Source: CAYRVF01 sp964427535
GTDB taxonomy: Bacteria; Chloroflexota; Ktedonobacteria; Ktedonobacterales; JADMIN01
DNA: 13,213 bases
Direction of reading: 5' to 3'
Assembly: GCA_964427535.1 (NCBI GenBank)
Contig: CAYRVF010000134.1
Span: 1-13,213, forward strand
Shown here: positions 7,030-13,213 of the stretch, in pieces
How the letters are laid out: every line of letters begins with the position of its first letter
Numbering within the stretch: the first letter of the stretch is position 1
Position numbers and translations under genes: made by a program
The notes under the pieces: generated by a model
The model's database searches: none
What the model was told of the DNA's origin: nothing
What the model saw: only the letters and a program-made list of their open reading frames with translations

Positions 7030-7042
7030 GGAGACTCCAGTG
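7030..7042 (+). promoter_or_regulatory. Ribosome binding site and GTG start of the helicase gene
   Basis: GGAGA (7030-7034) lies five bases before GTG 7040. No in-frame ATG occurs before the conserved VIVQSD segment except one at 6977, which overlaps the hydrolase gene and has no ribosome site. GTG 7040 therefore decides the start. Confidence 0.7.
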
Positions 7043-8803
7043 CCGATACAAACGACGAATCCGGTCATCGTGCAGAGCGACCGAACCATACTGCTCGAAG
7101 TCGATTCTCCTCTCTACGCGGAGGCCCGCGACGCCCTCGCGCGCTTCGCGGAGCTTGAGAAGTCGCCCGAGCACATTCACACCTACCGGCTGACGCCACT
7201 CTCGCTGTGGAACGCCGCCGCCGCCGGTCTGACGGCTCCCGAAGTGCTCGAGCTGCTCGGCCGATTCAGCAAGTACGACATTCCGCCCAACGTGACGACT
7301 GACATCCGCGAATACATCAGCCGCTATGGGCGCATCAAGCTGCTGCGCGAGGGGTCCAGCCTGCTGCTGCGATCAGATGACATCGCCCTGATCGCCGAGG
7401 TGAGCCGCCAGAAGCGCGTCCAGCCGTTCATTCTGGAGCAGCGCGACCAGCGCACGCTCGTCATCGATCCCGCGCGCCGTGGGCACGTCAAGCAGGCGCT
7501 CGTGTCGATCGGCTTCCCGGCGGAAGACCTCGCGGGCTACACCGACGGCGCGGGGCTCTCGTTCGACATGCGCGACATGACGCTTGACGGCGGCGAGTTC
7601 GCGTTGCGCCCCTATCAGCGCGACGCGGTGGAAGCGTTTCACGCCGGTGGCTCGTCGAGTGGCGGCAGCGGTGTCGTTGTGCTCCCCTGCGGCGCTGGCA
7701 AGACGGTCGTCGGCATCGGCGCGATGACCGAGATTCAGCGCTCGACACTGATTCTGACGCCGAACACCATCGCGGTCCGCCAGTGGATATCGGAGCTGCT
7801 CGACAAAACGTCGCTGCGGCCCGACCAGATCGGCGAGTACACCGGCGAGCGCAAAGATATCCGTCCGGTCACGGTCACGACGTATCAGATGCTGACCTAC
7901 CGGCCCAGCGAGAACGGCGAGTTCCCGCACTTCGGACTGATCACCGGCCACGACTGGGGCCTCATCGTCTACGACGAGGTACACTTGCTGCCCGCGCCGA
8001 TTTTCCGTATCACCGCCGAGATTCAGGCGCGCAGGCGCCTCGGGCTGACCGCCACGCTCGTCCGCGAAGATGGGCGCGAGGCGGACGTCTTCGGCCTCAT
8101 CGGCCCCAAGCGCTTCGACGTGCCCTGGCGCGAGCTGGAGAAGCAGGGCTGGATCGCGACCGCTGAATGCCACGAGATTCGCGTCGCCCTGAGCGACGAG
8201 GAGCGCCTGATTTACGCCGTCTCCGAGGAGCGCGAGAAGTATCGCATGGCCGCCGAGAATCCGGTGAAGACGCACGTCGTGCAGGAGCTGATCAGCCGCC
8301 ACAGCGACGACCAGGTGCTCGTCATCGGGCAGTATCTCGACCAACTCAAATACCTCGCCGAGATGCTCAATGCGCCGTTGCTGACCGGCCGGACCAACAA
8401 CGCCCAGCGCGAGAAACTCTACGACCAGTTCCGCCGCGGCGATCTCAAGCGGCTCGTCGTTAGCAAGGTCGCCAACTTCGCCATCGACCTGCCCGACGCC
8501 AACGTCGCCATTCAGGTCTCGGGCACCTTCGGCTCACGCCAGGAGGAGGCCCAGCGGCTCGGGCGTCTGCTGCGTCCGAAGTCGGACGGCAAGCCCGCCC
8601 ACTTCTACACCATCGTGACGCGCGACACCCGGGATCAGGACTTCTCGGCCAACCGCCAGCTCTTCCTGACGGAACAAGGCTATCGCTACACCATCGAGGA
8701 TGCCGAGGACGCTGGGCTGCTGAAAGTCCACCACCATGCATCCAGCAACGGCAACGGCAACGGCAATGGCCACAAGCCACGTCGTGCCCGCGCGGGCGCC
8801 TGA
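7040..8803 (+). CDS. XPB-type DNA repair helicase (superfamily 2)
   Basis: A 587-residue ATP-dependent 3'-5' DNA helicase of the XPB/Ssl2/ERCC3 family, acting on DNA in repair or transcription-linked processes. The N-terminal part (VIVQSDRTILLEVD, HTYRLTPLSLWNAAAAG) matches the XPB/Ssl2 N-terminal domain seen in mycobacterial-type enzymes. The core motifs are FALRPYQRDAV (187-197), Walker A LPCGAGKT (215-222), Walker B DEVH (312-315), LTAT (336-339), the XPB-specific RED (342-344) and QRLGRLLRP (505-513). The ERCC3-type C-terminal half is complete. The tail is low complexity (NGNGNGNG, then Arg-rich), encoded by AACGGC-like repeats near 8747-8768. The length is normal for bacterial XPB. It follows the hydrolase-like gene by 31 bases. 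The nuclease Bax1, a frequent partner of archaeal XPB, is not in the window. Confidence 0.95.
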   Translation: MPIQTTNPVIVQSDRTILLEVDSPLYAEARDALARFAELEKSPEHIHTYRLTPLSLWNAAAAGLTAPEVLELLGRFSKYDIPPNVTTDIREYISRYGRIKLLREGSSLLLRSDDIALIAEVSRQKRVQPFILEQRDQRTLVIDPARRGHVKQALVSIGFPAEDLAGYTDGAGLSFDMRDMTLDGGEFALRPYQRDAVEAFHAGGSSSGGSGVVVLPCGAGKTVVGIGAMTEIQRSTLILTPNTIAVRQWISELLDKTSLRPDQIGEYTGERKDIRPVTVTTYQMLTYRPSENGEFPHFGLITGHDWGLIVYDEVHLLPAPIFRITAEIQARRRLGLTATLVREDGREADVFGLIGPKRFDVPWRELEKQGWIATAECHEIRVALSDEERLIYAVSEEREKYRMAAENPVKTHVVQELISRHSDDQVLVIGQYLDQLKYLAEMLNAPLLTGRTNNAQREKLYDQFRRGDLKRLVVSKVANFAIDLPDANVAIQVSGTFGSRQEEAQRLGRLLRPKSDGKPAHFYTIVTRDTRDQDFSANRQLFLTEQGYRYTIEDAEDAGLLKVHHHASSNGNGNGNGHKPRRARAGA

Positions 8804-8821
8804 GCAGACCGCTCCCCCAAC

Positions 8822-8843
8822 CCCCTCCCTCTAAGGGGAGGGG
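8822..8843. repeat. C-rich/G-rich hairpin after the helicase gene
   Basis: CCCCTCCC (8822-8829) pairs with GGGAGGGG (8836-8843); a T-G wobble (8830/8835) closes a CTAA loop. It begins 19 bases after the helicase stop. No T-run follows, so it may be a dispersed intergenic repeat of the AACCCCCTCCC type rather than a normal intrinsic terminator, although it could still slow transcription. Confidence 0.6.
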
Positions 8844-8903
8844 CAGCTTGATGAGCTTTCGACACCTCGGGACAGCCATTGTAGCGGCCCAACCGTATTG
8901 TGG

Positions 8904-8928
8904 CGGCGAGACATTCCTCGCCCGTCCC
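8904..8928. repeat. Hairpin repeat, copy B
   Basis: The core GCGAGACATTCCTCGCCCG (8906-8924) folds as GGCGAG-aCATTc-CTCGCC. It matches copy A at 21 of 24 bases over 8905-8928. The A-to-G change at 8920 restores the pair that is broken in copy A, which suggests selection or origin as a structured element. Confidence 0.6.
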
Positions 8929-9118
8929 GCCGTGGATGACACTGAACCTCTCCCCTCACAGCGGAGTGATCGTGCCCTTCACGTGCGCGCACATCACCGG
9001 CGGTTGCGATATGCCCGATGCTCGTCGGGTGGTGGGCCGCAGATGCTCCGCACTCTCCGTGAAGCGCGGCTCTGGCACGCCGAAGCACACCGCGCTCACT
9101 CTTGGCACAGTCTGTGAG

Positions 9119-9127
9119 TGGTATACT
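9119..9127 (+). promoter_or_regulatory. Extended -10 promoter for the PAC2-family gene
   Basis: TGGTATACT combines a TG extension with the -10 box TATACT (9122-9127). The only -35-like hexamer, TTGGCA (9102-9107), is just 14 bases away, too close for a standard spacer. If the site is used, it is probably as an extended -10 promoter. The leader to ATG 9225 is about 90 bases. Confidence 0.45.
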
Positions 9128-9224
9128 GAGGAAGCCGGAACGCGGGGCCAGGTACACCGCAGTTACGTGCGTCAGGTAGCTCCCGTTCCTATCTCCGCAG
9201 GCCGCGGACAGAGGAGTTGGTCAG

Positions 9225-10166
9225 ATGGACCACGTCCACATCACGCGTGAACCAGAGCTTCAGAATGCCGTGCTCATCGCGGCGCTGGGCGGCTGGAACG
9301 ACGCGGCGAGCGCGGCCACCTGGGCAGTGAAGTTTCTCATCAACCAGTGGGACGCGCAGCCCTTTGCCGAGATCGACTCCGAAGACTTCTTCGACTATAC
9401 CGAGACACGTCCCGAGGTGCGCATCTCCAACGGTGTCGTGCGGCAGTTCACGTGGCCAACGAACCGGTTTTACACGCTTCCAGATGCCCAGCGGACCGAA
9501 CGCGGTGACGCCCGCGACGTCGTGCTCTTCCTCGGCGAGGAGCCGCAGTTCCGCTGGCACGCGTTTACGGATGCGATGCTCGCCGTCTGCAAACAGTTCA
9601 ACATCACCGAAATCATGCTGCTCGGCTCGCTGGTCGCCGAGGTGCCGCATACCGCGCCGGTGCAGATCAGCGGGACCGCAAACCGCTCGCCTTTGCTGCG
9701 TGAGATGACCCGGCAAGGCATTGAGCGCGCGAGCTATAGCGGAGTGACCGGCGTGCTGACCGCCATCCAGGATGCCGCGCGTAAGTCGAGCATACCGGCC
9801 GCCAGCCTTTGGGGCGTCGCGCCACACTACATCTCGGCCACGCCGAATCTGCCCGTATCCGAAGCGCTCTTACGCAAGGTCGATGTGCTGCTCGGGCTCC
9901 ACGTCCAGCTCAAAGACCTTTCGCGCGCGGCTCAGCGCTTTACTCAGCGTGTCTCATCCCTCGTCGCCGACGACCCCGACGTCTCGGCGTACGTCCACGA
10001 GCTGGAGCAGCGCACCTCCAGCGACGACGAGGATTCGCGCCTCGATCTCGGCGACCGCTCGGGTATCCATCGGGTGCCACTAGATGGTGAGCTGCCTAGC
10101 CCGGAAGAAGCCATCCAGGACGTCGAAGCGTGGCTCCGCGAGGCACGTGGCGACGAAAACTCATAA
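9225..10166 (+). CDS. PAC2 family protein (proteasome assembly chaperone-like)
   Basis: A 313-residue cytosolic protein of the PAC2 family, related to eukaryotic proteasome assembly chaperone 2 and common in actinobacteria and some other lineages; its bacterial role is not established. The signature parts are GGWNDAA (22-28), LGEEPQFRW (103-111), MLLGSLVAEVPHT (131-143), YSGVTGVLTAIQDAA (171-185), and SLWGVAPHYISATPNLPVS (194-212) before a helical C-terminal part. The acidic segment SSDDEDSRLD (265-274) is probably disordered. The length is normal for the family. GAGGAG (9211-9216) lies eight bases before ATG 9225. The gene ends in tandem stops, TAA then TAG. No proteasome, Pup or Mpa/ARC gene is in view, so a proteasome link is only inferred from the family. 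Confidence 0.92.
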   Translation: MDHVHITREPELQNAVLIAALGGWNDAASAATWAVKFLINQWDAQPFAEIDSEDFFDYTETRPEVRISNGVVRQFTWPTNRFYTLPDAQRTERGDARDVVLFLGEEPQFRWHAFTDAMLAVCKQFNITEIMLLGSLVAEVPHTAPVQISGTANRSPLLREMTRQGIERASYSGVTGVLTAIQDAARKSSIPAASLWGVAPHYISATPNLPVSEALLRKVDVLLGLHVQLKDLSRAAQRFTQRVSSLVADDPDVSAYVHELEQRTSSDDEDSRLDLGDRSGIHRVPLDGELPSPEEAIQDVEAWLREARGDENS

Positions 10167-10327
10167 TAGCTGCAATCTCATCCGTACACGATTTCCACTG
10201 GGATTATCTCGCCTCGGTCTGTGACCGGACACGCCCCCGAATCGTCCGACCCATGTGAAGGACGACTCCGGCAGAGCATTTCGCACCGCTCTATCCGGAG
10301 ACTGCATACCCACATTCCGGAACAGGC

Positions 10328-10344
10328 GGGAGGCATCCCTGGTG
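10328..10344 (+). promoter_or_regulatory. Ribosome binding site and GTG start of the membrane Ig-like protein
   Basis: GGGAGG (10328-10333) is eight bases before GTG 10342. An earlier in-frame GTG at 10255 has no ribosome site, so 10342 is preferred. Confidence 0.6.
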
Positions 10345-11367
10345 GATACACGTGGTCCAGCGACACGCAGACAACGAGCGGCGGCACAGCGAGCGGCTGC
10401 ACGGAAGCGCGCCAATGCCAAGCATGCTCAGCACCACGCTGCGACCTCGGTTGACAGAACATGGTCCGAGCAAACGGCGCGCGCACAGAGCGACGCCCAG
10501 TCTCGCCACCCGGCTCAGCAGTCTCTCCCGGCCGTCCCCGTCGTGACGCCCGCCTCAGAGGCCCTTGCGCGCTCGGCCACAGCTCTCGCCTCGCGTGAAG
10601 ACGAGACCGTGACCAGCGAGCCGGATGTCCGGCCACCTGAGACACCCGTTTCACACATGTACCCGTATGGCGCCAGCTGGAGCGATTACGACCCCGCGCC
10701 AGAGCGTGCGCCATCCGTGTCGCTCTACGTCACACTGCTCGACCGCTACCGAGAGTGGCGAGAGCGCAGGTTTCCCTTCGCTCCGAGTGAGCGGGTGTGG
10801 ACCATCAGCATCGCCTGGCGCCGTCACTGGCGCGTGATCGCGGGACTGGTTGCGCTCGTTGTGGTCATGGCGATCGCAACGACCGTTGCGCTGCGGCTGG
10901 CGACAGCCGCCCCCGGCCGTACCCCTCGGCTATCGCTCGGCGCATCCGCAACGTCTCAGCCCGCCACAGGTGTCATAGTTCATCCACCAACGGGGCAGGG
11001 TTCCGCGACACCCGGACCTCTGACCTACACTGCCGGAGTCTGGCTCTCTGACACGTCGCCGCCCGCGAGCGGTGTCGTGCAGGTCTTCGTCCGCGTGAGC
11101 AACGAGGGAGCACCTGTCCCCGGATGTGTGACGAGCGTATACGTCAGCTATCCGGGAGGCGGCGGTCAGAGCCTCGGCGTGACGAGAACCGATGCCTACG
11201 GGCTCGCGACATTCAATCTCGCTCTAAACAACGCCTCTACGACCAGGCCCATCACCATCAAGGCCTCGGCGGTCGTGCCGACGGGCAGCGCCGACGCGAC
11301 GATCACCTTCATCGCACGGCCAGCGGGCGGAGCAGTGGTGACGCCGTCGCCTTCCACGAAGCCGTAG
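10342..11367 (+). CDS. Single-pass membrane protein with extracellular Ig-like domain
   Basis: A 341-residue protein of unknown function. Order: an Arg/Ala-rich N-terminus (about 8-28, RRQRAAAQRAAARKRANAKH), a polar, probably disordered cytoplasmic region, a Tyr/Trp/Arg-rich stretch (YREWRERRFPFAPSERVW), and one membrane helix at about 165-187. The helix is preceded by AWRRHWR, so the N-terminus is predicted inside. A Ser/Thr/Pro linker leads to a beta-rich domain at about 227-327 whose pattern (VQVFVRVSNEGAPVPGCVTSVYV, TDAYGLATFNLAL, PITIKASAVV) resembles bacterial Ig-like or invasin-type repeats. A Pro/Ser-rich tail follows. There is no signal peptidase or sortase motif, so it is a signal-anchor protein. 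It lies 175 bases after the PAC2-family gene and just before the bidirectional terminator. Cell-surface structure or sensing is possible; I cannot assign a function. Confidence 0.82.
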   Translation: MDTRGPATRRQRAAAQRAAARKRANAKHAQHHAATSVDRTWSEQTARAQSDAQSRHPAQQSLPAVPVVTPASEALARSATALASREDETVTSEPDVRPPETPVSHMYPYGASWSDYDPAPERAPSVSLYVTLLDRYREWRERRFPFAPSERVWTISIAWRRHWRVIAGLVALVVVMAIATTVALRLATAAPGRTPRLSLGASATSQPATGVIVHPPTGQGSATPGPLTYTAGVWLSDTSPPASGVVQVFVRVSNEGAPVPGCVTSVYVSYPGGGGQSLGVTRTDAYGLATFNLALNNASTTRPITIKASAVVPTGSADATITFIARPAGGAVVTPSPSTKP

Positions 11368-11470
11368 CCTGGATGAGCGTTGCCCAGCTCGCCGTCTCAT
11401 CCATAGCAGGCGGGTTCGGTGGCGCAACGTCTCCAGATGCCGGTGCACCCGCCCGCTTGCTCGCACGCAA

Positions 11471-11512
11471 ACGAAAGGGCCCTCTCTCCATCTGGAGAGA
11501 GGGCCCTTTCGT
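11471..11512. terminator. Bidirectional rho-independent-type terminator
   Basis: A perfect 20-bp inverted repeat: 11471-11490 (ACGAAAGGGCCCTCTCTCCA) pairs with 11493-11512 around a TC centre. Each strand ends in CCCTTTCGT, echoing the rrnB T1 style. It lies 104 bases after the end of the Ig-like gene and 35 bases after the minus-strand Rieske stop, so it serves both convergent transcripts. The T-tract is short, but the stem is very strong. Confidence 0.85.
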
Positions 11513-11546
11513 CTGTCTGGCTGAGAACGTTTCGGCTGGATTGACG

Positions 11547-11858
11547 TTACGACACGTCGAGCTTGATCGCGCCGTCTTCGACCCAGACCGGATAGCTGCC
11601 CGCCGAGCCAGTGGCTGGCAGCGAGATCGCATTGCCCGTGCGCAGATCGAAGCGTGCGCCATGCAATGCGCATTCGACGGTGCAGTCGTCCGACACTTCA
11701 CCGTCAGAGAGCGAGAACTCCTCGTGCGTGCAGGTGTCCCCGATGGCAAACAGCTCGCCGTTTACGTTGAAAATGGCGATCGGCGTGCGGCCAACCTCCA
11801 CCCGGATCACTCCGTTCTCGGGCAGCTCGTCCTCTTTCGCTACCTCGACAACAGCCAT
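11547..11858 (-). CDS. Rieske-type [2Fe-2S] ferredoxin of the SUF operon
   Basis: A 103-residue small Rieske protein. The cluster ligands are in C43-T-H45 and C63-A-L-H66, the standard CxH...CxxH pair that binds a [2Fe-2S] cluster. GDTCTHEEFSLSDGEV and ECALHGARFDLRTG are typical of the 'non-heme iron oxygenase ferredoxin subunit' proteins found in SUF operons of actinobacteria and Chloroflexota. The protein is soluble, with no signal peptide. It starts 21 bases after the sufD stop; AAGGAG lies 11 bases before ATG 11858, slightly long but usable. It is the last gene before the terminator. It probably supplies electrons for, or acts with, Fe-S assembly; its exact task in SUF is unproven. Confidence 0.93.
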   Translation of the reverse strand: MAVVEVAKEDELPENGVIRVEVGRTPIAIFNVNGELFAIGDTCTHEEFSLSDGEVSDDCTVECALHGARFDLRTGNAISLPATGSAGSYPVWVEDGAIKLDVS

Positions 11859-11879
11859 GGTTTTCTTGTCTCCTTGGCG

Positions 11880-13213
11880 CTACGCGACACTCGCGGGCGC
11901 CGCCAACGCGACACGTGCCTGAATCTCGGCGTGTAGTGAGTCGCGCAGCTCCGGCACCGGCACGCGCTCGATGATCGGGTCGACGAACCCCTCGACGATC
12001 AACTGCGTCGCCTCGGTGCGGTCAAGCCCGCGGCACATCAGATAGAAGAGCTGCTCCTCATCGACCTTGCCGACGGTCGCGCCGTGCGTGCAGCCGAGGA
12101 TGTCGTTCGCGCCGATCTCCAGGTTCGGGATCGAGTCCGCGCGCGCATGACGGCTCAGCAGCAGGTTCCGGTTCTGCTGGTAGGCGGCCGTCTTGATGCC
12201 CGTCGGCAGCACACGGATGAGGCCGGAATAGACCGAGCGTGAGTTGTCGGTCAGCACGCCCTTGAACAGCAAGTCGCTCGTCCCGTTGGCGGCGCGGTGA
12301 TCCTGCAGGGTGTAGCGGTCGAGATGCTGGTCGCCATCCTCGATATAGAGGCCGAGCAGGTTGGCGTTCGCGCCGTCGCCATTGAGAATCGCCTCGACGC
12401 GCCCCTTCGAGACCGAGCTACCCAGCTCCACCGTCTGCACCGTCACGGTCGTGTCGCGGTCGAGCAGCGCGCGCTCGGTGTGGAAGTCCCATACCGTGCG
12501 GCCCAGACGCTGCACACCGAGATAATGCAACACCGCGCCCGGCTTGAGAATCAGCTCGACCACTCGCGTGCTGAAGCCCTGCTCGGACCCCTCCTGCGAG
12601 ATGAAGTCCTCGGCGAAGGTGGCCTCGCTGTTCGCTTCCATCACGATCAGCGTATGCGTCATGCTGGCGCTGCCGAGCAGGTCCGCGAAGTTGATGGTGC
12701 GGAAGGCTTCCTTCACCACCACGCTGGAGGGGATGTAGAGAAACGTGCCCGACTGCCAGAACGCGGCATGCAGCGCGGCGAACTTGCTGTCGTCCGGCTT
12801 CACGACGCGCGTCATGAAATACTGCTGCACGAGGTCGCCGTGCTCGCGCGCCGCCGTCGCCATATCGGTGAAGATGACGCCGAGCTTGGCCAGGTCGTCT
12901 CGCAGTGTGTGCTGCACCGGCTGACTGTTGCGCAGGCCCAGCACGCCGCCGAAGCGATCAGCGCTCTCGGTGGGGGGCAACAAGTTCTGCGGCTCAGCCG
13001 AACCGTCGGTGAACGGCACGACCTCATCGAGCCGCAGGCGGCGCAGATCGGTGCGGCGCCACTCTTCATCCTGCCGGGTCGGCATCGGAATCTGCTGGTA
13101 GGTGTTCCACGCCTCAAGGCGCCGTTCGTGCATCCAACCGGGCTCATTCCGCCGCTCGATCAGAGCGTGAACGGCCTCCTCGGTAAAGCCGCGTCGTGCG
13201 ACCGGAGCTGACA
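11880..13213 (-). CDS. sufD: Fe-S cluster assembly protein SufD (5' end beyond the window)
   Basis: SufD is a scaffold component of the SufBCD complex that builds Fe-S clusters in the cytosol. The visible part is 443 residues. The frame continues upstream of ATG 13133 to the right edge without a stop, and the added residues (RRGFTEEAVHALIERRNEPGW, codons ending just before 13133) are typical SufD N-terminal sequence. The ATG is therefore internal and the true start lies outside. PMPTRQDEEWRRTDLR is the usual early segment. The C-terminal half has the beta-helix core, with NLLLSRHARADSIPNLEI and CTHGATVG. The Cys-x-His-Gly-Ala-Thr form (SufB has CSHEAT) supports SufD over SufB and includes the conserved histidine. 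The Rieske gene follows by 21 bases. SufB and SufC should lie upstream, beyond 13213. Confidence 0.93.
   Translation of the reverse strand, partial: SAPVARRGFTEEAVHALIERRNEPGWMHERRLEAWNTYQQIPMPTRQDEEWRRTDLRRLRLDEVVPFTDGSAEPQNLLPPTESADRFGGVLGLRNSQPVQHTLRDDLAKLGVIFTDMATAAREHGDLVQQYFMTRVVKPDDSKFAALHAAFWQSGTFLYIPSSVVVKEAFRTINFADLLGSASMTHTLIVMEANSEATFAEDFISQEGSEQGFSTRVVELILKPGAVLHYLGVQRLGRTVWDFHTERALLDRDTTVTVQTVELGSSVSKGRVEAILNGDGANANLLGLYIEDGDQHLDRYTLQDHRAANGTSDLLFKGVLTDNSRSVYSGLIRVLPTGIKTAAYQQNRNLLLSRHARADSIPNLEIGANDILGCTHGATVGKVDEEQLFYLMCRGLDRTEATQLIVEGFVDPIIERVPVPELRDSLHAEIQARVALAAPASVA

Larger units (their letters stand above)
8804..9224. other. 420-base intergenic region with repeats and a promoter
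   Basis: No convincing gene. It contains the C-rich hairpin (8822-8843), a near direct repeat ATTGTRGCGGC (8878-8888 and 8897-8907), hairpin repeat copy B (8904-8928), and an extended -10 element with leader for the downstream gene. ORFs of 89-116 codons cross it, but they lack ribosome sites and protein-like composition. Confidence 0.6.

Noticed and set aside
7373..8344. Minus-strand ORF of 323 codons
   Set aside because: It is antisense to the conserved helicase core and is an artefact of high GC at third codon positions.
9102..9127. TTGGCA as the -35 box of the PAC2-gene promoter
   Set aside because: A 14-base spacer is too short for standard sigma70 recognition; only the extended -10 was kept.
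8900..9250. Plus-strand ORF of 116 codons in the 420-base gap
   Set aside because: It has no ribosome site, runs into the PAC2-family gene and crosses repeat copy B; its composition is not protein-like.
9189..9827. Minus-strand ORF of 212 codons
   Set aside because: It is antisense to the PAC2-family gene, which carries clear family motifs.
10215..10227. Small hairpin CGGTC-TGT-GACCG after the PAC2-family gene
   Set aside because: It has only five pairs and no T-run, which is too weak to call a terminator.
10255..10341. Earlier GTG start (10255) for the Ig-like membrane protein
   Set aside because: It has no ribosome binding site; GTG 10342 has GGGAGG eight bases upstream. The longer form cannot be fully excluded.
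12297..13211. Long plus-strand ORF of 304 codons
   Set aside because: It is antisense to sufD, whose protein is clearly conserved; the ORF is Arg/Glu/His-rich and has no ribosome site.

Overview
The window is high-GC bacterial DNA carrying ordinary chromosomal genes with good Shine-Dalgarno sites. There is no tRNA, rRNA, CRISPR array, transposase or phage gene. The combination of a bacterial XPB-type helicase, a PAC2-family protein, SUF genes with a Rieske protein, DUF58/DUF4129 membrane proteins and a lipoprotein-free single-pass Ig-like protein fits Chloroflexota (Thermomicrobia or a relative) best. An actinobacterium-like lineage is the main alternative. This assignment is inferred from gene content only.

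Layout. (1) Minus-strand block, about 96-5569, read right to left: a CCA/poly(A)-type nucleotidyltransferase, a DUF58 protein, a DUF4129 multi-pass membrane protein overlapping it by ATGA, and a 239-residue protein resembling the family often auto-named ADP-ribosylation/crystallin J1. The last three are tightly packed and probably one transcript. (2) Divergent plus-strand block, 5745-11367: a 79-residue helix-turn-helix protein with its own promoter, then an alpha/beta-hydrolase-fold protein lacking the nucleophilic serine and probably co-transcribed with an XPB-like helicase. After a 420-base gap with hairpin repeats come a PAC2-family protein and a membrane-anchored Ig-like protein. (3) Minus-strand block, 11547 to the right edge: the SUF iron-sulfur assembly genes sufD (5' end cut by the window edge) and a small Rieske ferredoxin. 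A 20-bp perfect hairpin sits between the convergent blocks 2 and 3 and should terminate both.

How the genes relate. The SUF pair acts in Fe-S cluster assembly. DUF58 and DUF4129 genes are usual partners in MoxR-type loci, but no MoxR ATPase is in view. The hydrolase-like protein and the helicase share a promoter (6204-6233), but no functional link between them is established.

Most of the window is conventional. The points most worth a second look are the serine-less hydrolase coupled to XPB, the low-GC two-part protein at the left end, the two related hairpin repeats at about 4.04 and 8.91 kb, a small minus-strand ORF with coding-like base periodicity at 6024-6158, and a near-perfect palindrome at 6022-6039. 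No clearly new multi-gene system is demonstrated here.
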